A stretch of 64,000 nt of DNA, from positions 1-64,000 of the forward strand of contig NZ_KB908471.1 of assembly GCF_000381965.1 (NCBI RefSeq), given 5' to 3'. Source of the stretch: Oceanimonas smirnovii ATCC BAA-899. Lineage in GTDB: Bacteria > Pseudomonadota > Gammaproteobacteria > Enterobacterales > Aeromonadaceae. The first letter of the stretch is position 1; each line of letters starts with the position of its first letter. The notes under the pieces were generated by a model that ran no database searches, was not told the DNA's origin, and saw only the letters and a program-made list of their open reading frames with translations. Positions 22,836 to 31,219 of this stretch are shown here, piece after piece. The position numbers were made by a program, and so were the translations under genes.

Positions 22836-23408
22836 TCAGCTGCGGCCCAGCTGTTTGTAAGCATAGCGGGGGCGAGAGCTGAGTAGCTGACTTTTCTGCT
22901 CTTCGGTCATGTTGGCCGGATTCAGCCCCAGTACTCTGAAGGTTAACAGGGGGCGCGCTTCCAGCGTGATCATCAGTGCTTTGATGGCCTGCAGGCTGTT
23001 TTCTCCCGGCTCGCCGTAGGCGTAGGTCAGAATGCCCTGATTCAACAAATTTTTGACGGCGGGCTCGGTGACCGGCAGTTTTATGACGCTTTTACGCTGG
23101 ATCACAAACTCCCGCAGCACGGCTTTTTCATTCGGATCCAGGTATTCAAGCAGCTCTTTCAGCAGCTTTTGCCGGGTCACTCGCTGTTTACGATAAAACA
23201 CATGCTGAAACAGCATGATGGCACCAATCGACAGAAAATAAGTCGCTGACAACACCAGGGCAAGCACAAAGAGTAGCCGGTAATCGGCAAGCCAGAGTCC
23301 AAAGGCACCGGTAAACAGACTGTCGGGCAACAGCGTGATCAGCAGGCAGCTCAGCATCAGCCAGCACATAAACCAGTTCAGCGTAGAAACCTGTCGCAGC
23401 TCCGGCAT
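22836..23408 (-). CDS. SieB-like (super-infection exclusion B family) membrane protein, 190 aa
   Basis: Two N-terminal membrane segments (about 12-30 and 42-68) are followed by a basic linker and a cytoplasmic domain. LDPNEKAVLREFVIQRKSV and a later INNQGIL-like segment (NLLNQGILTY) fit Pfam SieB. The prototype SieB of phage P22 aborts infection by certain phages. Most chromosomal relatives, like this one outside any prophage, have no tested role. The frame ends near the bidirectional terminator. Family assignment is moderate. Confidence 0.55.
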   Translation of the reverse strand: MPELRQVSTLNWFMCWLMLSCLLITLLPDSLFTGAFGLWLADYRLLFVLALVLSATYFLSIGAIMLFQHVFYRKQRVTRQKLLKELLEYLDPNEKAVLREFVIQRKSVIKLPVTEPAVKNLLNQGILTYAYGEPGENSLQAIKALMITLEARPLLTFRVLGLNPANMTEEQKSQLLSSRPRYAYKQLGRS

Positions 23409-23670
23409 TGTATTTTCTCCATTGAATGATGCCTGAGCCGAGAAGTGAGCAATATTCGTGCCATTGGTCAGGCAGGCAGCGGCCAGAAGACAGTTAATAC
23501 ATCAATGCCGGCACTTGTTAATGGCTTACGCAAAACAGGAGCAGAAGTGACGCAAGGTTTGTCTTTATATTAAACGTATACAAATATCTGTTAACTTTGT
23601 CGCGATTTTATGTTTTATTAGTGTCCAGTTGGTAATACTTTAGTATGGCTAGACAGGGAGTCATTGAGTA
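23409..23670. promoter_or_regulatory. Control region of the HbpS-like gene with a GTATAC site
   Basis: This divergent spacer holds no gene. AACGTATACAAA at 23573-23584 matches the core found before the GntR gene (32639-32650) and puuE (57394-57405). It lies 87 bases before the HbpS-like start. Confidence 0.55.
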
Positions 23671-24102
23671 ATGAATACAATTTCACTTGAGCAGGCATTA
23701 TCAATCACCGAAGGTGCGCTGCAGCGCGCCAGGGAAATGTCTGCCGCACCGCTGACCGTCGCCGTGCTCGACAGTGCCGGCGTGCTGGTATCTTTGCAGC
23801 GTGAAGATACTGCCAGTCTGATGCGTCCCGATATTGCCATTGCCAAGGCCTGGGGCTCCATCGCACTGGGTCGCAGCTCCCGTGGTCTGGCCGAAATGGC
23901 AGAAGCCCGTCCGGGCTTTATGCAATCCATCAATACTCTGGGTCAGGGCAAAGTGTTGCCTGCTCCCGGTGGCGTACTTATTCGTAACGACAATAATCTG
24001 ATCATTGGTGCCGTGGGCATTACCGGTGATCTGTCTGATGTGGATGAAGCCTGCGCCGTTGCCGGCATTGAAAAAACCGGCCTGAAGGCAGACTGCAGCT
24101 AA
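23671..24102 (+). CDS. HbpS/GlcG-like heme-binding-fold protein, 143 aa
   Basis: A single GlcG/HbpS domain (Pfam Haem_degrading type), with VAVLDSAGVLVSLQRED near residues 29-45 and GGVLIRNDNNLIIGAVGITG near 99-118. Such proteins bind heme, cobalamin or are of unknown function beside oxidoreductase operons. No signal peptide is visible, so it is probably cytoplasmic. Its upstream operator is shared with the GntR regulator and puuE, which links it to purine use rather than iron. A purine-pathway role is inference. Confidence 0.75.
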   Translation: MNTISLEQALSITEGALQRAREMSAAPLTVAVLDSAGVLVSLQREDTASLMRPDIAIAKAWGSIALGRSSRGLAEMAEARPGFMQSINTLGQGKVLPAPGGVLIRNDNNLIIGAVGITGDLSDVDEACAVAGIEKTGLKADCS

Positions 24103-24182
24103 TATTCGGTGCGCGCCCGCCTGCGTGCGGCTCATCACCCCATTGTTTTGGTCGAGGGGTAACCTTGGTTACTCTTTTTTCA

Positions 24183-24209
24183 CGCTCACCCTGTGGTGGG
24201 CGTTTTTTT
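24183..24209 (+). terminator. Terminator after the HbpS-like gene
   Basis: cgctcacc / ggtgggcg stem with one T-G pair, a ctgt loop and seven T. Confidence 0.8.
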
Positions 24210-24239
24210 ATGAATTTGTAACCGATTAGGGTATGGTTG

Positions 24240-24255
24240 CTGACTAGTAGGTCAA
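24240..24255. promoter_or_regulatory. Weak RutR-type operator before the TetR gene
   Basis: CTGACT-AGTA-GGTCAA matches 10 of 12 arm bases of the TTGACC-N4-GGTCAA palindrome found before xdhA. It lies 17 bases before the TetR start, consistent with autoregulation. Confidence 0.55.
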
Positions 24256-24271
24256 ACAAACGTAAAGAACT

Positions 24272-24889
24272 ATGTCACGGATAAGAGCCAGAAACGAAGA
24301 AAAAATCATACGCGCTGCCAGCCGGGTATTTGCCGAGCATGGCTATGCCGCTACCAAAACTGCCGATATCGCCGAGCTGGCTCAGTTGCCCAAGCCCAAT
24401 ATCTACTACTATTTCGGCAGCAAGGAAAATCTCTACCGCGCTGTACTGGAAAGCGTGACCGAGCCGCTGCTGGCGGCCTCTGCTCCTTTTGAGGAGCATG
24501 CTGATCCGGTAATGGCACTGACGGCTTACATACGCACCAAGCTGACGATTTCCCGTGACTACCCTTATGCCTCAAAGGTGTTTGCCAGTGAAATCATGCA
24601 TGGTGCTCCTCACTTGCCAGAAGATCTGATTGCTCGCCTGAGCGAGCAGACCAAAACGCTGAGCAGCAAGCTGAGTGACTGGATGGGGCAGGGATTGATG
24701 GAGCAGTTTGAGCCACGGCATCTGCTGTTTGCCATCTGGGCCTCTACCCAGACTTATGCCGATTTCAATTGGCAGATCACCATGGCCCTGGGTAAGGAGG
24801 AGCTGGATGACAGCGACTTTGAACAGGCCGCCGAAGTGATCACCCGGCTGGTGATTGAAGGCTGCCGGGTGCGTCCTTTACCTCAGTAA
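24272..24889 (+). CDS. RutR-like TetR family regulator, 205 aa
   Basis: N-terminal TetR helix-turn-helix (about 8-55: ASRVFAEHGYAATKTADIAE, then NIYYYFGSKENLY). The C-terminal domain contains TISRDYPYASKVFASEIMHGAP and IWASTQTYADF, the same segments as in E. coli RutR, which binds uracil and thymine and also controls purine genes. The neighbouring xdhA promoter has a palindrome equal to the E. coli RutR consensus, which supports a role as regulator of xdh and the MFS gene. The ligand (pyrimidine or purine) is not certain. Confidence 0.82.
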   Translation: MSRIRARNEEKIIRAASRVFAEHGYAATKTADIAELAQLPKPNIYYYFGSKENLYRAVLESVTEPLLAASAPFEEHADPVMALTAYIRTKLTISRDYPYASKVFASEIMHGAPHLPEDLIARLSEQTKTLSSKLSDWMGQGLMEQFEPRHLLFAIWASTQTYADFNWQITMALGKEELDDSDFEQAAEVITRLVIEGCRVRPLPQ

Positions 24890-24893
24890 CGTT

Positions 24894-26288
24894 TCAGCCC
24901 GGCTGGTTTTTGGCCTGATTACCCAGCTCTTTGTCGGGCATCACGAAACCCAACAGCAGGCACACCAGCCCATATCCTGTGAGCGAGCTGTAAACGTGTA
25001 CCGACCAGTCGCTTAACTGCTGCTGATATTGCCAGCTCAGCCAGACCACTCCCAGGGTGCCACCCAGGGAGCGACAGAAGTTCATCAGCGCCAGCCCGGC
25101 ACCCAGCTGAGGGGAAGGCAGGGCGTTTTGCACTGCAATGGAGCAGGCCACAATCAAAAAGCCGATGCCCACGCCACCGGCAATCAGGCCGCCATACAGC
25201 CAGGGGCCGTTCAGCCAGCGGCCAAACAGCGCCAGTAACAACGCACAGCCAAGGCCCAGCAGAACACCGCCCGCCCAGGGAAAAGGACGGCAAAAGCCGC
25301 TGTGAGCAATGCGCTTGCCGCTGATAAAAGTACCGGCGGTCACACTCAGAATAAACCAGAGTAACACCCGGCTGGTGCCGTCCGGGCTCATGCCTTGCTG
25401 TTGCTCCAGCGCCAGTGGCAGATAAACCAGCAGCCCCAGTCGCACACCTTCCGACAGCGCCAGCAACAAAAAGGCAATGGCCAGCAAACGGTTGCCCAGC
25501 AGTCGTAATGGCAACACCGGATTGGAATGACGCCATTGTTGTACCAGCAGCACCAGGCTGAGCAGGGCAGCCCCGGTCATCATATAAGGCTGGTATGCCG
25601 CCAGTGCCGGCAACAGCTCGGCGGTATTGGTAGACAAACCCCAGCCGGTGCCGGCCAGCAGCAGCAAAGTAATGCCTATATTATCCGGCTTGCTGCGGGC
25701 TCCTTTATGACCCAGATCCTTTAATGCCCAATAACTCACTGCCATGGCCAGCAGCCCCAGGGGCAGCTTGAACAGAAACAGCCAGCGCCAGTCAAAATGC
25801 GCCACCATAAAGGCGCCCAGCAGCGGGCCGGCCACGCTGGAAACGGCAAACAGAGTGGAAATCAGCCCCTGATAACGGCCTACCTGACGGGGTGGTATCA
25901 CATCGGCAATCACTGCAAACGACAGTGCAATCAGACCACCGCCGCCCAGACCGGTGAGCAGCCGGGTGGCCAGCAACACCGGCAGGCTGTCGGTAAGGGC
26001 GCTTGCCAGTGAGCCAAAGGTAAACAGCGCCAGCGCTGCGGCCAGACAGGGGGTGCGGCCAAAGCGGTCGCTCAGCCGGCCATATACCGGCATGGTCAGG
26101 GTCATGGTGAACAAATAACTGCTTACCAGCAGCGGGGCCAGCTGTGGCGAGTCAAAGATCTCACCCAGCCGGGAGATAGCCGGCATCAGTAAGGTAATTT
26201 CCAGCGCTCCCAGCATAATGGCCATGGCCACGCCGGCAAACACTCTGTGTGCTTGCTGGCTTTGTTGCACCTGAATTGTTTCAGACAT
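24894..26288 (-). CDS. MFS transporter, DHA2-like, 464 aa
   Basis: About 13-14 membrane segments and the major facilitator motif A in GRLSDRFGRTP (near residues 68-80). The general architecture is that of the DHA2 drug:H+ family. It is divergent from xdhA and shares an intergenic region with a RutR-type operator, so I infer a purine- or pyrimidine-related substrate, though a drug pump cannot be excluded. I prefer ATG 26288, with gggag 11 bases upstream, over a GTG at 26306 that overlaps that site. It is convergent with the TetR gene, 4 bases from its stop. Confidence 0.75.
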   Translation of the reverse strand: MSETIQVQQSQQAHRVFAGVAMAIMLGALEITLLMPAISRLGEIFDSPQLAPLLVSSYLFTMTLTMPVYGRLSDRFGRTPCLAAALALFTFGSLASALTDSLPVLLATRLLTGLGGGGLIALSFAVIADVIPPRQVGRYQGLISTLFAVSSVAGPLLGAFMVAHFDWRWLFLFKLPLGLLAMAVSYWALKDLGHKGARSKPDNIGITLLLLAGTGWGLSTNTAELLPALAAYQPYMMTGAALLSLVLLVQQWRHSNPVLPLRLLGNRLLAIAFLLLALSEGVRLGLLVYLPLALEQQQGMSPDGTSRVLLWFILSVTAGTFISGKRIAHSGFCRPFPWAGGVLLGLGCALLLALFGRWLNGPWLYGGLIAGGVGIGFLIVACSIAVQNALPSPQLGAGLALMNFCRSLGGTLGVVWLSWQYQQQLSDWSVHVYSSLTGYGLVCLLLGFVMPDKELGNQAKNQPG

Positions 26289-26421
26289 GATAAAAATGAC
26301 TCCCACTACACTTTAAGAGATCAGGCTGCTTGGCTATCACAATTTGTGAGCAAAACTGCTTTTTCAGCAAGCAGTTAACTACGAACCGGGCAAGCGTCGC
26401 AAGCCATGTGTAAAATTTTTG

Positions 26422-26437
26422 TTGACCGAGAGGTCAA
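26422..26437. promoter_or_regulatory. RutR-type operator in the xdhA promoter
   Basis: TTGACC-GAGA-GGTCAA is a perfect 16-bp palindrome equal to the E. coli RutR consensus arms. Its left arm also reads as a -35 box, with TTTAAT 17 bases on (26445-26450) as a possible -10, so a bound repressor would block xdhA transcription. Confidence 0.72.
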
Positions 26438-26514
26438 ATTTTAATTTAATTAGATGTAAAGATATTAACAACTCATCTGTTCGTCCGGGTGTTTTACCCT
26501 GAAGGAGGCAAGCT

Positions 26515-27960
26515 GTGATCACCTTTTTGTTAAACCAGGAGCTGCGACAGGAAAAAGACCTGTCCCCCAATATGACGGTGCTCAATTACCTGCGCACCCG
26601 CGTTGGTAAAACCGGCACCAAGGAAGGCTGCGGCTCCGGTGACTGCGGTGCCTGCACTGTGGTGCTGGGCGAGCGGGATGGTGATCGCATGCGCTATCGC
26701 TCGGTCAACTCCTGTCTTACCTTTGTCTCGGCCCTGCACGGCAAGCAGCTGCTGACCGTGGAAGATCTTAAGTCCAGAGACGGCCGCCTGCATCCGGTGC
26801 AGCAGGCCATGGTGGACTTCCACGGCTCCCAGTGCGGCTTCTGTACCCCGGGCTTTATCATGTCGATGTTTGCTCTGAGCAAGAACAAACCTGCCGCTGA
26901 CAAACACGATATTTTTGAGGCGCTGGCCGGCAATCTGTGCCGCTGCACCGGCTATCGCCCCATCGTGGATGCCGCCAAAGCCATAGCCGAGCAGCCACAG
27001 CTGGCCGATGACTTCTCTCGATATGAGCAGGAACTGCTGGCGCGGCTGGGCAAGATTGAAACCGATACTCTGGTCACTCTTACCGGTGATGACAAGGTCT
27101 GTTTCTCGCCCACCAGCAGTGCCGAGCTGGCCACCCTGCTGGAGCAGCATCCGGATGCCCGGCTGCTGGCCGGCGGCACCGATCTGGCTCTGGAAGTGAC
27201 CCAGTTTCACCGCGAGCTGCCCACCATGATTTATGTGGGCAATGTGGCCGACATGAAAACGCTGGAAGAAACCGAGCGGGGGCTGGTGATTGGAGCGGCC
27301 CGCTCTTTAACCGACAGCTATGAAGCGTTAAGCCGCTACTACCCCGACTTTGGCGAGCTGCTGCATCGCTTTGCTTCTCTGCAAATCCGCAACCAGGGCA
27401 CCCTGGGGGGAAACATTGGCAACGCCTCGCCCATCGGTGATGCGCCGCCGGTGCTGATTACCCTGAACGCCACTCTGGTGCTGCGCAAGGGCGAGCGAGT
27501 GCGGGAACTGCCGGTGGAAGACTACTTCCTCAGCTACAAGGTGACCGCTCAGGAAGAAGGGGAGTTTATCGAGAAGATCATAGTGCCCAAACCGTCGGCC
27601 AATCAGCACTTCAGGGTGTACAAGCTGTCCAAACGAATAGACGACGATATTTCTGCGGTGTGTGGTGCCTTCAACCTGATCATTGAAAACGGCATCATCA
27701 CCGATGCCCGCATCGGCTTTGGCGGCATGGCCGCCACGCCCAAACGAGCCAGTGGCTGCGAGCAAGCGCTGGTGGGCAAGATCTGGAACATGGCCACGGT
27801 CAAGGCCGGTATGAAAGCCCTTGAAGCCGACTTTGAACCGCTGTCGGACTTCCGTGCCAGCAAGGAATACCGCACCAGAACCGCGGCCAACCTGCTGTAT
27901 AAGTGCTTTATCGAGCAACAGGATCTGAAACTGGAAACCAGGGTAACGTCTTATGTCTAA
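26515..27960 (+). CDS. xdhA: Xanthine dehydrogenase small subunit XdhA, 481 aa
   Basis: Iron-sulfur and FAD subunit of the molybdenum enzyme that oxidises hypoxanthine and xanthine to urate. The [2Fe-2S] cysteines are C39, C44, C47 and C67, and C107, C110, C142 and C144. The FAD-binding domain starts near residue 190 with ARLLAGGTDLALEV. Start is GTG at 26515, with gaaggagg upstream. It overlaps xdhB by 8 bases. First gene of an xdhABC-guaD operon under a RutR-type operator. Confidence 0.95.
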   Translation: MITFLLNQELRQEKDLSPNMTVLNYLRTRVGKTGTKEGCGSGDCGACTVVLGERDGDRMRYRSVNSCLTFVSALHGKQLLTVEDLKSRDGRLHPVQQAMVDFHGSQCGFCTPGFIMSMFALSKNKPAADKHDIFEALAGNLCRCTGYRPIVDAAKAIAEQPQLADDFSRYEQELLARLGKIETDTLVTLTGDDKVCFSPTSSAELATLLEQHPDARLLAGGTDLALEVTQFHRELPTMIYVGNVADMKTLEETERGLVIGAARSLTDSYEALSRYYPDFGELLHRFASLQIRNQGTLGGNIGNASPIGDAPPVLITLNATLVLRKGERVRELPVEDYFLSYKVTAQEEGEFIEKIIVPKPSANQHFRVYKLSKRIDDDISAVCGAFNLIIENGIITDARIGFGGMAATPKRASGCEQALVGKIWNMATVKAGMKALEADFEPLSDFRASKEYRTRTAANLLYKCFIEQQDLKLETRVTSYV

Positions 27961-30349
27961 CAAACCTCAGAACACGCTGACCATCGATGAAATGATGGCG
28001 AAAATGAAACAGGAACTGCAAACCGGTGTAGGCAAAAGCGTGCCCCACGACAGCGCCGCCCGGCAGGTCTCCGGCGAGGCTCAGTACATAGACGATCGCC
28101 TGGAGTTTCCCAATCAGCTACATGTGTATGCCCGGCTGTCGGACCAGGCTCATGCCCGTATCACCAGGCTGGATGTGAGCCCCTGCTACGATTTTCCCGG
28201 TGTGGCCATTGCCATTACCGCCGAGGACGTGCCCGGCGAGCTGGATATCGGCCCGGTACTGGCGGGTGATCCACTGCTGGCGGACGGCAAAGTGGAATAT
28301 TACGGCCAGCCGGTGCTGGCGGTAGCCGCCAATGATATGGAAACTGCCCGCAAGGCGGCCATGGCCGCCATCGTGGAATATGAAGCGCTGCCGGCGGTGC
28401 TGTCGGTGGAAGAGGCGCTGGAAAAAGAGCTGTTTGTGACCGAAAGCCACAAGCAGCAGCGGGGCGACTCCGCCGCCGGCCTGAAAAAGGCCAAACACGT
28501 CATTGAAGGCAGCCTGCATATCGGCGGTCAGGAGCATTTCTATCTGGAAACCCAGGTCAGCTCTGTGGTGCCCACGGAAGACGGCGGCATGATGGTGTTT
28601 ACCTCCAGCCAGAACCCCACCGAGGTACAAAAGCTGGTGGCCAGTGTGCTGGACGTGCCCATGAACAAGGTGGTGATCGACATGCGCCGCATGGGGGGCG
28701 GCTTTGGCGGCAAGGAAACCCAGGCCGCCGGCCCCGCCTGCATGGCGGCGGTGGTGGCGCGCCTCACCGGTCGTCCGGCCAAAATGCGGTTGCCGCGCAT
28801 GGAAGACATGATCATGACCGGCAAGCGTCACCCCTTCTTTAACCAGTACAAGATTGGCTTTGACGACAGCGGCCGCATTCAGGCGGCAGAAATTACCGTG
28901 GCCGGTAACTGTGGCTACTCGCCGGATCTGTCCTCGTCCATTGTAGACCGGGCCATGTTCCACTCCGATAACGCCTATTACCTGGGTGATGCCACCGTTA
29001 TCGGTCATCGCTGCAAGACCAATACCGCGTCCAACACCGCTTACCGCGGCTTTGGCGGCCCTCAGGGCATGATGACCATTGAACACGTAATGGATGAGAT
29101 CGCCTCGTACCTGGGCAAGGATCCCCTGGAGATCCGCAAGATCAACTTTTACGGCAAAGCCGAGCGCAACGTCACTCACTATCATCAGCCGGTGGAGCAC
29201 AACATTATTCACGAGCTGGTGAATGATCTTGAGCTGTCGTCGGAATACGCCAGACGCCGGGAAGAAATCCGGGCCTTTAACGCCAAAAGCCCCATTCTGA
29301 AAAAGGGCATCGCCATCACACCGGTGAAGTTTGGTATCTCCTTTACGGCCACCTTTCTCAACCAGGCCGGGGCGCTGATCCATGTTTACACCGACGGCAG
29401 CATTCACCTTAACCATGGCGGCACCGAAATGGGCCAGGGCCTGAATATCAAGGTGGCCCAGATAGTGGCGGAAGAATTTCAGGTGGATATTGATCGCATT
29501 CAGATCACCGCCACCAATACCGACAAGGTGCCCAACACCTCGCCGACGGCGGCGTCGAGCGGTACCGATCTGAATGGCAAGGCGGCCCAGAATGCGGCGC
29601 GCACCATCAAGCAGCGGCTGATCGACTGGGCTGCCGGTCACTTTCAGGTCAGCCCCGAAGAAGTGGTGTTCAAAAACAACCTGGTGCAAATTCGCGATAC
29701 CCTGATGGCGTTTCCGGAGTTTGTGCAGCTGGCCTACTTCAACCAGATTTCGCTGTCGAGCACCGGCTTCTACAAAACGCCGAAAATCTATTACGACCAT
29801 GCCAGCGGCTCGGGCCGGCCTTTCTACTACTTTGCCTACGGCGCAGCCTGTGCCGAAGTGGTCATAGATACCCTTACCGGTGAATACAAGCTGCTGCGCA
29901 CCGACATACTGCACGATGTGGGCGACTCCCTGAACCCGGCCATTGACATCGGTCAGGTGGAAGGAGCCTTTATTCAGGGGGCCGGCTGGCTCACCACCGA
30001 AGAGCTGGTATGGAACGACAAGGGCCGGCTGATGACCAGCGGACCGGCCAGCTACAAGATTCCGGCAGTGGCCGACATGCCCACGGATTTTCGTATCAAG
30101 CTGGTGGAAAACCGCAAGAATCCCGAAGACACCGTCTTTCACTCCAAGGCCGTGGGCGAGCCGCCCTTTATGCTGGGCATGGCAGTCTGGTGCGCACTGA
30201 AGGACGCCGTGGCCAGCGTCTCCGGTTACCTGCGCTATCCGCACATAGACGCACCGGCCACTCCGGAGCGGGTACTGTGGGCGGTGGAGCAAATGCGAGA
30301 GCTGGCAGAGCAGCAGCAAGGCGCTGCCGATGCGGTCAGCATGAAATAA
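27953..30349 (+). CDS. xdhB: Xanthine dehydrogenase large subunit XdhB, 798 aa
   Basis: Molybdopterin subunit where xanthine is hydroxylated. Conserved cofactor and substrate segments include GGGFGGKETQAAG, AYRGFGGPQGM and GTEMGQGLNIKVAQ. The catalytic glutamate is E736 in VGEPPFML. Length is close to Rhodobacter XdhB. It overlaps xdhA by 8 bases and is followed 22 bases later by the maturation factor xdhC. Nothing appears truncated. Confidence 0.96.
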   Translation: MSNKPQNTLTIDEMMAKMKQELQTGVGKSVPHDSAARQVSGEAQYIDDRLEFPNQLHVYARLSDQAHARITRLDVSPCYDFPGVAIAITAEDVPGELDIGPVLAGDPLLADGKVEYYGQPVLAVAANDMETARKAAMAAIVEYEALPAVLSVEEALEKELFVTESHKQQRGDSAAGLKKAKHVIEGSLHIGGQEHFYLETQVSSVVPTEDGGMMVFTSSQNPTEVQKLVASVLDVPMNKVVIDMRRMGGGFGGKETQAAGPACMAAVVARLTGRPAKMRLPRMEDMIMTGKRHPFFNQYKIGFDDSGRIQAAEITVAGNCGYSPDLSSSIVDRAMFHSDNAYYLGDATVIGHRCKTNTASNTAYRGFGGPQGMMTIEHVMDEIASYLGKDPLEIRKINFYGKAERNVTHYHQPVEHNIIHELVNDLELSSEYARRREEIRAFNAKSPILKKGIAITPVKFGISFTATFLNQAGALIHVYTDGSIHLNHGGTEMGQGLNIKVAQIVAEEFQVDIDRIQITATNTDKVPNTSPTAASSGTDLNGKAAQNAARTIKQRLIDWAAGHFQVSPEEVVFKNNLVQIRDTLMAFPEFVQLAYFNQISLSSTGFYKTPKIYYDHASGSGRPFYYFAYGAACAEVVIDTLTGEYKLLRTDILHDVGDSLNPAIDIGQVEGAFIQGAGWLTTEELVWNDKGRLMTSGPASYKIPAVADMPTDFRIKLVENRKNPEDTVFHSKAVGEPPFMLGMAVWCALKDAVASVSGYLRYPHIDAPATPERVLWAVEQMRELAEQQQGAADAVSMK

Positions 30350-30371
30350 GTCATTGGCCCGGGAGCGAAAC

Positions 30372-31190
30372 ATGTTCAAGGACAACTGGATTCAGGTTCT
30401 GGCCGAGCTGGAACAGCGGGGTGAGCCCTGCATCATGGTCACAGTAGTGGAGCACAAGGGCTCCACCCCGCGGGACAGCGGCACCAAGATGCTGGTGACC
30501 GAAGCCGGCTGTTACGCCACCATTGGTGGCGGCCATCTGGAATTCAAAGCCATGGAGCTGGCGCGGCACATGCTGGCAGAAGGCGAGCAAGCCATGCGGG
30601 TGGAGCGTTTTAATCTGGGGGCCAGCCTGGGCCAGTGCTGCGGCGGCATGACTACCATTATGCTGGAGCCGGTGGTGCGGCCCCGCCATCATCTGGTGCT
30701 GTTTGGTGCCGGCCATGTGGCCAAGGCGCTGGTGCATATACTGGCCACCCTGCCGTTTCGCATTACCTGGATAGACTCACGGCCCGAGGAATTTCCCGCC
30801 AGTCTGCCCGAAGGAGTGACTGCCGTGGTCAGTGACGAGCCCGTTGACGAGATTGATGAGCAGCCTGCCGGCAGTTATTACCTGGTGATGACCCACAATC
30901 ATCAGCTGGATCTGGAGCTGTGCGCCCGCATTCTTAAACGCAATGATGCCCGTTACTTTGGCGTAATTGGCTCGCGCACCAAGCGCAAGCGTTTTGACTA
31001 CCGGCTGAAGGAGCGGGGAGTTGACGCTGCCGCCCTGGCAAACATGATCTGTCCCATCGGCCTGGCCGAGGTCACCGGCAAACATCCGGCGGAAATTGCC
31101 GTCTCGGTGGCGGGCCAGCTGATTGCCGCTTATCAGGGTGAGGTCGTCAGCAATCAGGCGATTCCCGCCGCCCAGGCCGAGCACGCCTGA
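30372..31190 (+). CDS. xdhC: Xanthine dehydrogenase accessory protein XdhC, 272 aa
   Basis: Binds molybdenum cofactor, promotes its sulfuration and inserts it into XdhB. The N-terminal XdhC/CoxI domain has GSTPRDSGTKMLV and SLGQCCGGMT, and the C-terminal Rossmann part has LFGAGHVAKALVHIL and FGVIGSRTKRKRF. I chose ATG 30372, with gggagcgaaac before it, rather than the TTG 18 bases upstream. Order xdhABC is typical of bacterial operons. Confidence 0.95.
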   Translation: MFKDNWIQVLAELEQRGEPCIMVTVVEHKGSTPRDSGTKMLVTEAGCYATIGGGHLEFKAMELARHMLAEGEQAMRVERFNLGASLGQCCGGMTTIMLEPVVRPRHHLVLFGAGHVAKALVHILATLPFRITWIDSRPEEFPASLPEGVTAVVSDEPVDEIDEQPAGSYYLVMTHNHQLDLELCARILKRNDARYFGVIGSRTKRKRFDYRLKERGVDAAALANMICPIGLAEVTGKHPAEIAVSVAGQLIAAYQGEVVSNQAIPAAQAEHA

Positions 31191-31219
31191 TTTTATTGAT
31201 TTCAAGGAGACGCGCAGAG

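Noticed and set aside
28118-30385. 755-residue frame opposite xdhB
   Set aside because: Antisense shadow of a large GC-rich gene, rich in His and Gly as such shadows are.
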